Shown in pieces: positions 17,250 to 25,069 of a DNA stretch of 64,000 nucleotides. How positions within the stretch are numbered: position 1 is the first letter of the stretch; every line of letters starts with the position of its first letter. Position numbers and translations under genes: made by a program. Origin of the DNA: Nitrospira sp. (GTDB lineage: Bacteria; Nitrospirota; Nitrospiria; Nitrospirales; Nitrospiraceae); assembly GCA_018242725.1 (NCBI GenBank), contig JAFEBI010000014.1, forward strand, positions 17,386-81,385, given 5' to 3'. The notes under the pieces were generated by a model that ran no database searches, was not told where the DNA came from, and was given only the letters and a program-made list of their open reading frames with translations.

Positions 17250-17920
17250 GTACACTCCCTTACAAATGTGGTTGTGATGACAGACGGATCTGACTCTTCG
17301 AGCATAGCCCTCGTCCGATATCGCCGTCAAGGTTGCGGAGACGTGGGCGTGTCTGCATCCCATATGTTGCACCGTTTCGCTGCGAAGCCAGGCGGAGTTG
17401 CTGCAGCAAATCAGAGGTGAATGATATTCGGTCCTTCCTCAAGAAATTCCTGGTTACAGCCCATATGCGAAAAAACCGTATTGCTAAGAGCACTCAGGAA
17501 GTGGTACGTAACTGACTGTCTCGCATTCACCTGTGGTGAGGAAACCTGATCGGTGCAGTACACCTGTGCCGCATTTTGTTCAGCGACTTACCCGAGTAGT
17601 GAAAATGAAGTCTGGCCCATGGGAGGAAGATGAACCTACTGTGTGACGGCCACAGTTCTGTGGTTTAGTATTGGTCCTGATCACAAGCACATACTGTGCT
17701 GGGCAATCTGCCCTGCCGCGCAGCAAGATCGGCGAGGAAGACACGTTGCGGGTAACGTGCAGCTCACTGGGGCGGTGGAGTTCCCCTACTAGATCCCCGA
17801 GTTTCGTGAGGGAGCTGGCAGTACTCCCTTCGTCTTTCCGTAAACTTTACGACACAGCCCTACATTATGCAGTAAGGGTATCAACGTCAACATCTGAACA
17901 GTGCCTGAGCAGGACATCTA
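17250..17920. other. Intergenic region between the thioredoxin-like gene and serC
   Basis: About 670 bases with no convincing gene. Open frames here are short or run into serC in the wrong frame. Two short palindromes are visible: CCACAG-TT-CTGTGG at 17650-17663 and the 13-bp palindrome at 17839-17851, either of which could be an operator for serC or a fragment of one. Confidence 0.5.
17839..17851. promoter_or_regulatory. 13-bp palindrome, possible operator upstream of serC
   Basis: CGTAAACTTTACG is a perfect inverted repeat with a single central base, 69 bases before the serC start. This form suits a dimeric regulator, but no repressor is identified and a single site could occur by chance. 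Confidence 0.25.
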
Positions 17921-19015
17921 GTGCGCACAGTTTACAATTTCTCGCCTGGGCCTGGTGCCCTCCCAGATTCAGTTATCCGACAAACGCAGGAAGCTCTTCA
18001 CTGTGTCCCCGGAGGTCATATTTCGCTCTTAGGTCTCAATCACCGAACCTCCTTATTTGAGCATATTCTTGAAGAAACGGAGGACAATGTTCGCCGGTTA
18101 TTACACATACCACCTGAGTATCACGTATTGTTTCTTCAAGGTGGAAGCAGCTTGCAATTTACTATGATTCCGATGGCGTTTCTGCGTGGAAGGACCCAAC
18201 CAGCCGAATACTTCCATACAGGATATTGGAGCAATAAGGCGATTCAGGAGGCTGCTTTTGAAGGTCCTGTGCGAGTTGTCTGGAGCGGCACCCCAGCCGG
18301 ATTCAGACGATTACCCGATGCACCGGAATACCACATCAGTCCGACTGCGAGTTATTTCCATTACATTACCAATGAGACCGTTGAAGGCTTGCAGTTTGAC
18401 TCGGTACCCGAATGTGGCCAGGTCCCGCTCGTGTGTGACATGTCTTCCGATTTTCTAGCTCGCAGTATTCCATTGGAACGCTACGGCCTGATTTATGCTC
18501 ACGCACAAAAGAATCTCGGTCCCTCCGGTGTCACGGTGGTTATTCTGCATCAGGATCTGTTGGCCAAGTCGTCGCAAGGGCTGCCGACTATGCTGGACTA
18601 TCGTACGCACTGTGAATACCGGTCCAATTACAACACCCCCCCAGTATTTGCCATCTATGTGGTCTTGTTGGTCACGCGTTGGTTGCTCAACGAGATCGGC
18701 GGGATAAAGATTATGGAGGAAATTAATCGACAAAAAGCGGCTCAACTCTATCACGTGCTGGACGCAAGCCAGGGATTTTATTCCGGACGCGCCGCACCGA
18801 AGAATCGCTCGTTGATGAATGTCACCTTTACGCTCCCTGATACGTCTGTGCAACAACGGTTCCTTGATGAGGCAACAGCAGCAGGGTTCTACGGCTTGCA
18901 AGGGCACCGTTCAGTCGGTGGCATCCGAGCATCGCTGTACAATGGTGTGACTCTCAAGGCGGTCGAAGCGCTATGCCATTTTATGGAAGCATTTCGGTTG
19001 CAACACGAATCTTAA
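17921..19015 (+). CDS. serC: Phosphoserine aminotransferase (SerC family)
   Basis: A class-V PLP aminotransferase, normally converting 3-phosphohydroxypyruvate and glutamate to O-phosphoserine in serine biosynthesis. GTG at 17921 is the start, with AGGA upstream. SerC marks are clear: FSPGPGALP (7-15), LFLQGGSSLQF (about 70-80), NETVEGLQF, DMSSDFLARSI, and the PLP-lysine segment YAHAQKNLGPSG (about 193-204). The 364-residue length is normal. It is in the island between fliA and flgF and is followed 15 bases later by a GNAT gene. Whether this is the cell's main SerC or a paralogue acting on another phosphorylated or phosphono-keto acid cannot be told here. Confidence 0.9.
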   Translation: MRTVYNFSPGPGALPDSVIRQTQEALHCVPGGHISLLGLNHRTSLFEHILEETEDNVRRLLHIPPEYHVLFLQGGSSLQFTMIPMAFLRGRTQPAEYFHTGYWSNKAIQEAAFEGPVRVVWSGTPAGFRRLPDAPEYHISPTASYFHYITNETVEGLQFDSVPECGQVPLVCDMSSDFLARSIPLERYGLIYAHAQKNLGPSGVTVVILHQDLLAKSSQGLPTMLDYRTHCEYRSNYNTPPVFAIYVVLLVTRWLLNEIGGIKIMEEINRQKAAQLYHVLDASQGFYSGRAAPKNRSLMNVTFTLPDTSVQQRFLDEATAAGFYGLQGHRSVGGIRASLYNGVTLKAVEALCHFMEAFRLQHES

Positions 19016-19030
19016 GAAGTCACTGCCTTC

Positions 19031-19543
19031 ATGCACATACGACATTTTGCTAAAGAAGACATCAATGGCGTGCAGCTCCTAATCAGCAGCCAACGCTCGC
19101 TTGTGTTATATCCACCTTATACCTACTGGCTCATTTCACACTTCTTCGCATCAACGTCCTTTGTGCTTGAACATGAAGGCCGTATTATTGGGTATATCGG
19201 TGGTCTCCCCATCAACAACAAAAAGATTTTATTTATTTGGCATTACATTGCCCACACCACTTTTCGAGGGAGAATCAGTGGCTATGGGTTGATCAACACC
19301 GTTATTGATCTCGGCTTGGAACAGGGGTACCAATTTCTTCAGTGTACAATTCGCCAAGACAATCTCAAAAGCTACAACAGCATGAAGCGGGCTCTACAGC
19401 GGCGAGGCCTCAAACTGGAACCGAGGGGCACCGAAAGGCTGTATGATGTTACCAGCAATGAAACGATTACCTTCAATATGTATCAATGTCCGTTGCAGTG
19501 TGACGTGACCCCCAACCAGAAAAGTAAGCCAGGAGAAGCGTGA
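19031..19543 (+). CDS. GNAT-family acetyltransferase, EctA-like
   Basis: The 170 residues follow the GNAT fold: N-terminal IRHFAKEDINGVQLL, a central VLEHEGRIIGYIGG strand pair, and LFIWHYIAHTTFRGRISGYGLI, where the acetyl-CoA-binding loop is R-G-R-x-S-G. The pattern PPYTYWLISHFFASTSFVLE resembles diaminobutyrate acetyltransferase (EctA), but no ectB or ectC is adjacent, so ectoine synthesis is not claimed. Close linkage to serC suggests that both act on one amino-acid-derived substrate. The C-terminal 25 residues look non-conserved. Confidence 0.7.
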   Translation: MHIRHFAKEDINGVQLLISSQRSLVLYPPYTYWLISHFFASTSFVLEHEGRIIGYIGGLPINNKKILFIWHYIAHTTFRGRISGYGLINTVIDLGLEQGYQFLQCTIRQDNLKSYNSMKRALQRRGLKLEPRGTERLYDVTSNETITFNMYQCPLQCDVTPNQKSKPGEA

Positions 19544-19789
19544 GGAACGGGCAGAGAGAGGGTGTCTCGTCCGCGCGGACAGTGAAGGTTTTAGTGGTAA
19601 GCCGCTCCCTCATTTCCTGCCGAATCCCGCCTCAGCGCCGTCTCGAGGCCTGAAGCCGACTGCTGTCTGAGTGATTATTCTCGGTTTCACCATCCGCATT
19701 TCGCTCGTCCGCCTCATGGTGAGCAGGCGAGTCCGCCATCCTCACGGACAATGGTCTCGCTTACATGGTTCTCCTAGCAACTGTTCTTG
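19544..19789. other. Intergenic region with insertion-sequence debris
   Basis: No gene is supported. A plus-strand stretch near 19744-19765 can be read as AILTDNGLAY, reminiscent of an integrase-core motif, but is too short to assign. A perfect 12-bp palindrome (GTCCGCGCGGAC, 19569-19580) is present without a clear role. Confidence 0.4.
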
Positions 19790-20077
19790 TCAGCCTGACT
19801 CTTGTGGGTGGATGTTCCGCTCGGTCTTCGCCTCTGACGCAAACACATCGATGCCCGCCCAGACCTCCGCTGGGGTCCGCCCTCGCAAGTGATCATGCGG
19901 CCGATCATGGTTGTACCAGGTCCCCACTTGTTGCAACGCTACCGCGAGTTCTTGTCCGTTCATAATCAGCTCCATTGCTAATGCCCGTTTCACTATGCCG
20001 ATGCATCATTCCACTCGTCCGTATTGCCGGGGACAGCCGGGCTCGGTGCATGGATGCCTGATCCCCAGCAGCCGAAG
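19790..20077 (-). pseudogene. Transposase C-terminal remnant (integrase core) with internal stop
   Basis: Read on the minus strand, the frame gives LRLLGIRHPCTEPGCPRQYG, then RVE, a TGA stop (20006-20008), and continues CIGIVKRAL to WYNHDRPHDHLRGRTPAEVW. The final part is the characteristic YNHxRPH...GxTPAEVW end of integrase-core (rve) transposases. The upstream two-thirds and the start are missing and the TGA sits where R-E-R is usual, so the element is dead. It supports the view that the fliA-flgF interruption arose by mobile-element activity. Confidence 0.75.
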
Positions 20078-20413
20078 GCACCACCATCGAAATTACTGTG
20101 ACATGAAGACGGTTTCATTGTTGGTGTGTAGAAATTGTGGCCGGCTTTAGATCACGAACAGCATGAACAGGTCTTTAGCGGCGGTGCGTGCCGTCGTGTC
20201 CGATCAGCCAGAGGAAGGAGAAGGTCTGCGATGAGCATGAAGGGGGTTGGGTGTCGTTCCAGGAAAAATATGCCGCTCGCTGGGTAGAATCTTTCCTGGC
20301 TGAACGGCTGCTGAATCGAGCAGCACGATGTTCTTTATTCACCATTGCCGTGATCCCTTCAGATTTCATTGGTTTTGAATTGTGAATCCAGACAATGGGC
20401 AGGGTGAAGACCT
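20078..20413. other. Gene-free stretch before flgF
   Basis: No intact gene is supported. A plus-strand frame ending at 20385 (containing FQEKYAARWVESFLAERL) and an opposing frame both run across the right copy of the 38-bp repeat and match nothing recognised. The region probably combines insertion-sequence debris with the native upstream region of flgF. Confidence 0.4.
20260..20298. repeat. Right copy of the 38-bp imperfect palindromic repeat
   Basis: This copy starts CAGGAAA (20260-20266) and ends TTTCCTG (20292-20298), giving perfect 7-base inverted ends. It matches the copy at 16406-16443 in 32 of 38 positions. It sits just inside the right border of the non-flagellar interruption. Confidence 0.55.
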
Positions 20414-20429
20414 TGGCACAAGGGTTGCT
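20414..20429 (+). promoter_or_regulatory. Sigma-54 promoter upstream of flgF
   Basis: TGGCAC (20414-20419), AAGGG, TTGCT (20425-20429). Both elements match the sigma-54 consensus and the GG-N10-GC spacing is exact. It lies 35 bases before flgF, which has its own AAGGAG ribosome site, and would restart transcription of the flg operon downstream of the interruption. Confidence 0.75.
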
Positions 20430-20463
20430 GTCTTTGTGTCGAGACCAATAAGGAGTTGCTCAG

Positions 20464-21234
20464 ATGAATCGTGGTATCTATCCAATCCTCTCCGGTGCGT
20501 TGGCTCATGAGCGGCGGATGCAAGTCTTCGCCAATAACATGGCGAATGTGAATACGGCTGGCTTCAAGCAAGACGAGCAGGCCTTCAAAGCCATTTTCCC
20601 CAGATACCAGGCGGTCATTCCTGCGATCGGCCGGAATGCGGGATTGGCCCAGCAAATTGTGGCCAGGCCATTTGGAGCGACCGAACGCGCATTCGTTGCG
20701 CCGCACACGATGAAGACCACGTTCGAAGCCGGTCGTATCAGGCTCACCGGCAATCCGCTGGATCTCGCGATTCAGGGGAGAGGGTTTTTGGAAGTGGAGA
20801 CACCACAAGGGGTTCGATACACCAGGAACGGCATGTTGTCGTTGGACAATCAGCGCAGGTTAGTGAATGGGCTGGGTTATCCTGTGATGGGAACGAAAGG
20901 GGAAATCAAGATTCCCCCAGGGAAGGTAGAAATCACTCCTCAAGGCGATATCAGAGTGGATGACAAGCCCGTGACGACGATTAAAATCATGGATTTTCCA
21001 GATGACGAGATGCCGGTCAAGTCCGCCGAAGGGCTGTTTGCGTCCGAGAAAGGCAAACCGGTCAAGAACCCTCAGATTCTGGCCGGGCATATCGAGGAAT
21101 CAAACGTCAATTCAATCGGTGAAATGGTAAAGATGATTGAGGGAATGCGGAGTTACGAATCCGCGCAAAAACTCATTCAAACGCTCGATCGGATGGCTGA
21201 GGTGGCGATTCAAGACATCGGGCGAGTCGCATAG
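20464..21234 (+). CDS. flgF: Flagellar proximal rod protein FlgF
   Basis: FlgF is a rod subunit of the basal body. The 256 residues have the axial-protein N-terminus (NRGIYPILSGALAHERRMQV, then FANNMANVNTAGFKQ) and a C-terminal ILAGHIEESNVNSIGEMVKM plus a heptad helix. A central beta domain begins with GNPLDLAIQGRGFLEV. Preceding flgG and the slightly shorter, variant N-terminus separate it from FlgG. It is the first gene of flgF-G-A-H-x-I-J. Confidence 0.93.
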   Translation: MNRGIYPILSGALAHERRMQVFANNMANVNTAGFKQDEQAFKAIFPRYQAVIPAIGRNAGLAQQIVARPFGATERAFVAPHTMKTTFEAGRIRLTGNPLDLAIQGRGFLEVETPQGVRYTRNGMLSLDNQRRLVNGLGYPVMGTKGEIKIPPGKVEITPQGDIRVDDKPVTTIKIMDFPDDEMPVKSAEGLFASEKGKPVKNPQILAGHIEESNVNSIGEMVKMIEGMRSYESAQKLIQTLDRMAEVAIQDIGRVA

Positions 21235-21297
21235 GGACAGCGCGCACGTCATTTCAGGCCAGACCTGTATGAATTACCACTGTAAGGGAGAGCTCCA

Positions 21298-22089
21298 ATG
21301 ATTCGTGCCATGTGGACCGCCGCAACGGGGATGACGGCTCAGCAGATCAATGTCGATACCATCGCGCACAACCTTGCCAACGTGAACACCAATTCCTTTA
21401 AGCGAAGCCGAGCCGAGTTTGCTGACCTGGTCTATCAAATCCAGCGACTTCCCGGTACAAATGCCTCGAATGTCGGCGTCTTCCCCGTTGGGATTCAGGT
21501 CGGGACGGGGGTCCGTCCGACCACCGTGGCGAAAGAATGGCTGCAAGGGAATATGCGTCAAACGAATAATGAGACGGATCTGGCGATCGACGGCAACGGG
21601 TTTTTCCAAGTATCCCGTCCGGACGGCACCATCATGTACACCAGGAACGGCTCATTCAAGCGAGACAACGTCGGGAACCTCGTCACCGGTGACGGCGATC
21701 TGCTGAATCCAGTCATTACTATTCCGTCCGGCGCGCTCAAGGTGGATATTGGTCAAGATGGTACCGTGTCTGTGCTGCTCCCCGGTGTGACTCAAGCTTC
21801 ACAAGTCGGTCAGATCCAGCTGACCCGGTTCGACAATCCCTCAGGTTTGGTGGCAATGGGGAACAACCTGTTCATCGATAGTTTTGCATCGGGTCCTCCC
21901 ACACAAGGAACCGGAGGATTCACGACCGGATTCGGCACGATTCAACAGGGATTTCTGGAGAGCTCGAATGTCAATCTCGCTGAGGAGATGGTCAACATGA
22001 TCATTGCCCAGCGCAGCTATGAGATCAATTCGAAGACGATTCAGGCCTCCGATGAGATGATGGCCATTGCCAACAATCTGCGACGGTAG
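21298..22089 (+). CDS. flgG: Flagellar distal rod protein FlgG
   Basis: FlgG forms the distal rod that passes through the P and L rings. The 263 residues open with the canonical IRAMWTAATGMTAQQINVDT and IAHNLANVNTNSFKRSRAEF, and close with GFLESSNVNLAEEMVNMIIA and QRSYEINSKTIQASDEMM. Length and both ends match the family closely. AAGGGAG precedes the ATG. Confidence 0.97.
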   Translation: MIRAMWTAATGMTAQQINVDTIAHNLANVNTNSFKRSRAEFADLVYQIQRLPGTNASNVGVFPVGIQVGTGVRPTTVAKEWLQGNMRQTNNETDLAIDGNGFFQVSRPDGTIMYTRNGSFKRDNVGNLVTGDGDLLNPVITIPSGALKVDIGQDGTVSVLLPGVTQASQVGQIQLTRFDNPSGLVAMGNNLFIDSFASGPPTQGTGGFTTGFGTIQQGFLESSNVNLAEEMVNMIIAQRSYEINSKTIQASDEMMAIANNLRR

Positions 22090-22098
22090 GGGGGAAGC

Positions 22099-22899
22099 AT
22101 GGTGAGGATCGGGATCGTGCTCATATCGCTCTGGGTGGGGTGGCTGAGCGGGACTTCTGTGGTCTCTGCAGGGAGCAAAGTCGATACAGGCACCGTCACA
22201 CTGGTCAATGCGGGGCACGAGCTGAGATCTGTCGGGAAAGAGCGCGAGAAACCGACCACGCAAGAGCTCAACGCCGAACTGTTCCAAGGAGCGATTCATC
22301 GATATCTGGAGCAAGCGTGGTCACAAAAAGTGAAGACGATCACCGTGACGGTGCTGGATCCAGCCGAACCGATTTCTGTGCCGTCGGGAATCATCGAGTT
22401 TCACGTATTACCGACCGGTTCCAACGATGGCCTTGGGAGACGGGTCTTCCCAGTTTCAGTTGCAGTGGGCGGAAAAGCCTGGAAAACGATCCAGGTCTTG
22501 GCGGATGTCTCGGCGATGGTCGAGGCCATCGTTCCCACACGTCTGTTGAAGACGGAGGAGTTGATCGACGGCGCGGATCTCAAGACCACGCGCATTCGAA
22601 TTCACCAGTGGAATCACCAGTTTGTGACTGAGCGCGATGAGGTGATCGGCAAGAGCGCCGCCCGACCACTCCCGCCTGATACGCCATTGCGTCCAACCTT
22701 TGTGAAGCTTCCACTCATTGTGAAGAAGGGGGACCGAGTTTTGATTGAGGCGCGTCGAGGAGGTCTGTCGATTCAGACCTATGGGATCACAAAAACAAGC
22801 GGTCAAGTTGGGCAGACCATTATGGTTGCGAATCTGGATTCCGGAAGAGAGCTGAGAGCGAAGGTTGTAGCGCCTAGTCTGGTACAGGTTGAGTTCTAG
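22099..22899 (+). CDS. flgA: P-ring assembly chaperone FlgA
   Basis: FlgA is a periplasmic chaperone for P-ring (FlgI) assembly. The 266 residues start with a signal peptide (about 1-24, hydrophobic core GIVLISLWVGWLSG). Residues about 140-205 form a SAF-like domain, and the C-terminal half includes LPLIVKKGDRVLIEARRGGL and the conserved GQTIMVANLDSGRELRAKV. It begins 9 bases after flgG, in the usual order flgG-flgA-flgH-flgI. Confidence 0.92.
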   Translation: MVRIGIVLISLWVGWLSGTSVVSAGSKVDTGTVTLVNAGHELRSVGKEREKPTTQELNAELFQGAIHRYLEQAWSQKVKTITVTVLDPAEPISVPSGIIEFHVLPTGSNDGLGRRVFPVSVAVGGKAWKTIQVLADVSAMVEAIVPTRLLKTEELIDGADLKTTRIRIHQWNHQFVTERDEVIGKSAARPLPPDTPLRPTFVKLPLIVKKGDRVLIEARRGGLSIQTYGITKTSGQVGQTIMVANLDSGRELRAKVVAPSLVQVEF

Positions 22900-22905
22900 G
22901 AGCGT

Positions 22906-23625
22906 ATGGTGAGTTTCCCAGTATCCGCCCATCGAGCACAGTTGAGACGTGCCATTGCGGCACTCGGGATTATGGCCGTGATGTTTTTGCACGGCTGTTC
23001 AAGTCCGCCAAGCCCGTCGAGCAAAGTGACTCTGCCGCTGATTCCTCCTCCCAAGACGCTTGGCTCGCTCTGGCAGGAAGAAAACGGACGAGCCTATCTG
23101 TATGAGGACATGCGTGCCATGCGGATCGGGGATATTCTGACCGTGAAAGTCTCCGAAGTTCATAAAGGATCCAAGTCCGCCGATACGGCGGTTCAACGAG
23201 ATTCGACGATTAAGAACGGCATGGTCGGGAGCGGGATGGGATATATAGGGCTTCCTGGGATCCGTTTCAGCGATGAAACGAAACGCGGGTTCGGAATCAA
23301 TGCAAGCGCCAATAACAAGTTCGACGGGAAAGGCTCCACCAATCGTGAAGGCACATTGACAGGGACCATCTCTGCGATCGTCACGGAGGTGCTTTCCAAC
23401 GGGGATCTTCGGATCGAGGGGCGGAGGGAAGTCACCGTCAACAGCGAGAAGCAGCTGATGACCATCGGCGGGATCGTTCGTCGTGTGGATGTGGATACCA
23501 AGAATACCGTGGCGTCGAGTGCCATCGCTGATGCGAAAATCGAGTATTCCGGGTTGGGTGTGTTGGACGATGTCCAACGGCCTGGCTGGTTTGTTCGAAT
23601 TCTGGATTGGATCTATCCGTTCTAA
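22906..23625 (+). CDS. flgH: Flagellar L-ring lipoprotein FlgH
   Basis: FlgH builds the outer-membrane L ring. A lipoprotein signal is visible with the lipobox LHGC (Cys near residue 31). The mature part contains SLWQEENGRAYLYEDMRAMR, IGDILTVKVSE, and the C-terminal GGIVRRVDVDTKNTVASSAI with ADAKIEYSGLGVL, all typical. An L-ring protein indicates an outer membrane. AGGAG precedes the ATG and the gene begins 6 bases after flgA. Confidence 0.95.
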   Translation: MVSFPVSAHRAQLRRAIAALGIMAVMFLHGCSSPPSPSSKVTLPLIPPPKTLGSLWQEENGRAYLYEDMRAMRIGDILTVKVSEVHKGSKSADTAVQRDSTIKNGMVGSGMGYIGLPGIRFSDETKRGFGINASANNKFDGKGSTNREGTLTGTISAIVTEVLSNGDLRIEGRREVTVNSEKQLMTIGGIVRRVDVDTKNTVASSAIADAKIEYSGLGVLDDVQRPGWFVRILDWIYPF

Positions 23626-23638
23626 GGAGGGTGTCGTT

Positions 23639-23923
23639 ATGCCCGCTCCGATGAGGCGCGCGGTTCCCAGAAAAACATCTTCCAAACGGCGAGTGGTGAA
23701 TGTGCAATCGTTGCAACTGATGGTTAGAAGTGGAGTCGTACGTAGGGCAGACGCTATGCCTCCGCTTCCGATTAAGCGAGCTCGTGTGCAACTATCGGAT
23801 CAACAGCAACGAGCCATTTGTAAAGAAGGCGTGCAAGAGCAAGGGTGGTTGTCACGTGTCATTTTTGGCCCGAAACCGAATCCCGCGCTCACGAAGCGTT
23901 CCTCATTCGAGGGAGGACAATAG
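23639..23923 (+). CDS. Unrecognised small basic protein between flgH and flgI, 94 aa
   Basis: The ATG at 23639 has an excellent Shine-Dalgarno (AAGGAGG) and the frame ends 4 bases before flgI, so it is very probably translated. The product is strongly basic (many Arg and Lys in the first 55 residues, e.g. MRRAVPRKTSSKRRVV) and has no signal peptide, transmembrane helix or recognised domain. The C-terminal half (SDQQQRAICKEGVQEQGWLS) could form a short helix. Position suggests a role with rod or P-ring genes, but this is inference. Confidence 0.6.
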   Translation: MPAPMRRAVPRKTSSKRRVVNVQSLQLMVRSGVVRRADAMPPLPIKRARVQLSDQQQRAICKEGVQEQGWLSRVIFGPKPNPALTKRSSFEGGQ

Positions 23924-23927
23924 CTGT

Positions 23928-25061
23928 ATGGTGTTACGGTGGCTGGTGTTGCTGTTCTTCTTGACGGCTGGCTTCCTCTGGCCTGTGAATGCCGATGCCG
24001 TGAGGATCAAGGATATCGGCGCGATTGAGGGAGTGCGTGAAAACCAACTGCTCGGCTATGGCTTGGTGGTTGGATTAGACAGCACCGGCGATCGTGTGAT
24101 CGGTGGACAGTTTACGATTCAAGCGATGATGTCGATGTTGAACAAGATGGGGGTCCATCTTGTCATCGACCCCATTCAACTCCTGACGAGGAATATCGCG
24201 TCGGTGATGGTCACTGCGAAACTTCCTCCGTTCTCGAAGCCCGGCATGACGTTGGATGCCGTGGTTTCCTCAATGGCCAACGCAAAGAGTTTACAAGGAG
24301 GCACCTTACTATTGACGCCCCTTAAGGCAGCGAACCAGCAAGTATTTGCCGTAGCGCAAGGGCCCGTTTCAATCGGAGGATTTCTTGGCGGCACCGGCGG
24401 GGCCGGTGGGGCGACAGTGGCCAAAAATCATCAGGCGGCAGGTGTGGTGCCGAGTGGGGCCATTATTGAAAAAGAACTTCCCGTCGACATCGATTCGTGG
24501 GAGACCGTCTCCGTTCTGCTCCGTCATCCGGATTTCACGACGGCGATTCGGACGGCCGAGGCCATTGAGCATGCGTTTGGGAAGGGGAGTGCGTCAGCCG
24601 TCAACGCCGGCTACATCAAGGCGACGATTCCTCCGGTGTTTCATGGCCGGGTTGTTGAATATATTGCGTCGATTGAAGGGCTTGATGTATCCGTCGATGC
24701 CATTGCGAAGGTCGTTGTCAATGAGCGAACGGGTACGGTCGTCCTTGGAGAACACGTTCGGATCTCAACCTGTGCCATTTCTCATGGGAACCTCACCATT
24801 TCAGTCAAAAATACGTTGAATGTGTCTCAGCCGGCGGCGCCGCTTGTGGGGAATGCCGCAGGACAAACCACTGTCACCCCCGATGTCCAGACCGAGGTCA
24901 AAGAGCAGGAGTCTCGGCTGATCGTCGTCGATGAAACAGTTACTTTGGGAGAGGTTGTCCAGGCCCTCAACGCCGTAGGGGTCACGCCTCGGGATCTGGT
25001 AGCGATTCTCTCGGCGCTCAAGTCGGCCGGGGCCCTTCAGGCGAATCTGGAGATCATTTGA
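23928..25061 (+). CDS. flgI: Flagellar P-ring protein FlgI
   Basis: FlgI forms the periplasmic P ring. The ATG at 23928 starts a clear signal peptide (MVLRWLVLLFFLTAGF, cleavage near NADA), followed at once by the conserved VRIKDIGAIEGVRENQLLGY and GLVVGLDSTGD. Later landmarks are DAVVSSMANAKSLQGGTLLL and the C-terminal TLGEVVQALNAVGVTPRDLV and AILSALKSAGAL. The 377-residue length is normal. A longer in-frame extension upstream overlaps the 94-aa gene and is rejected. Confidence 0.96.
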   Translation: MVLRWLVLLFFLTAGFLWPVNADAVRIKDIGAIEGVRENQLLGYGLVVGLDSTGDRVIGGQFTIQAMMSMLNKMGVHLVIDPIQLLTRNIASVMVTAKLPPFSKPGMTLDAVVSSMANAKSLQGGTLLLTPLKAANQQVFAVAQGPVSIGGFLGGTGGAGGATVAKNHQAAGVVPSGAIIEKELPVDIDSWETVSVLLRHPDFTTAIRTAEAIEHAFGKGSASAVNAGYIKATIPPVFHGRVVEYIASIEGLDVSVDAIAKVVVNERTGTVVLGEHVRISTCAISHGNLTISVKNTLNVSQPAAPLVGNAAGQTTVTPDVQTEVKEQESRLIVVDETVTLGEVVQALNAVGVTPRDLVAILSALKSAGALQANLEII

Positions 25062-25069
25062 GGACTGCT

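Noticed and set aside
16905..17420. 171-codon plus-strand frame over the thioredoxin-like gene
   Set aside because: It is antisense to the CPVC-containing thioredoxin, which has a clear Shine-Dalgarno and conserved motifs.
17671..18060. 129-codon frame running into serC in another frame
   Set aside because: About a third overlaps the secure serC start region, it is rich in Ser and Arg, and it has no ribosome site.
19744..19765. Plus-strand AILTDNGLAY, similar to an integrase-core motif
   Set aside because: Only ten residues, no flanking transposase similarity in this frame; listed as debris, not as a second element.
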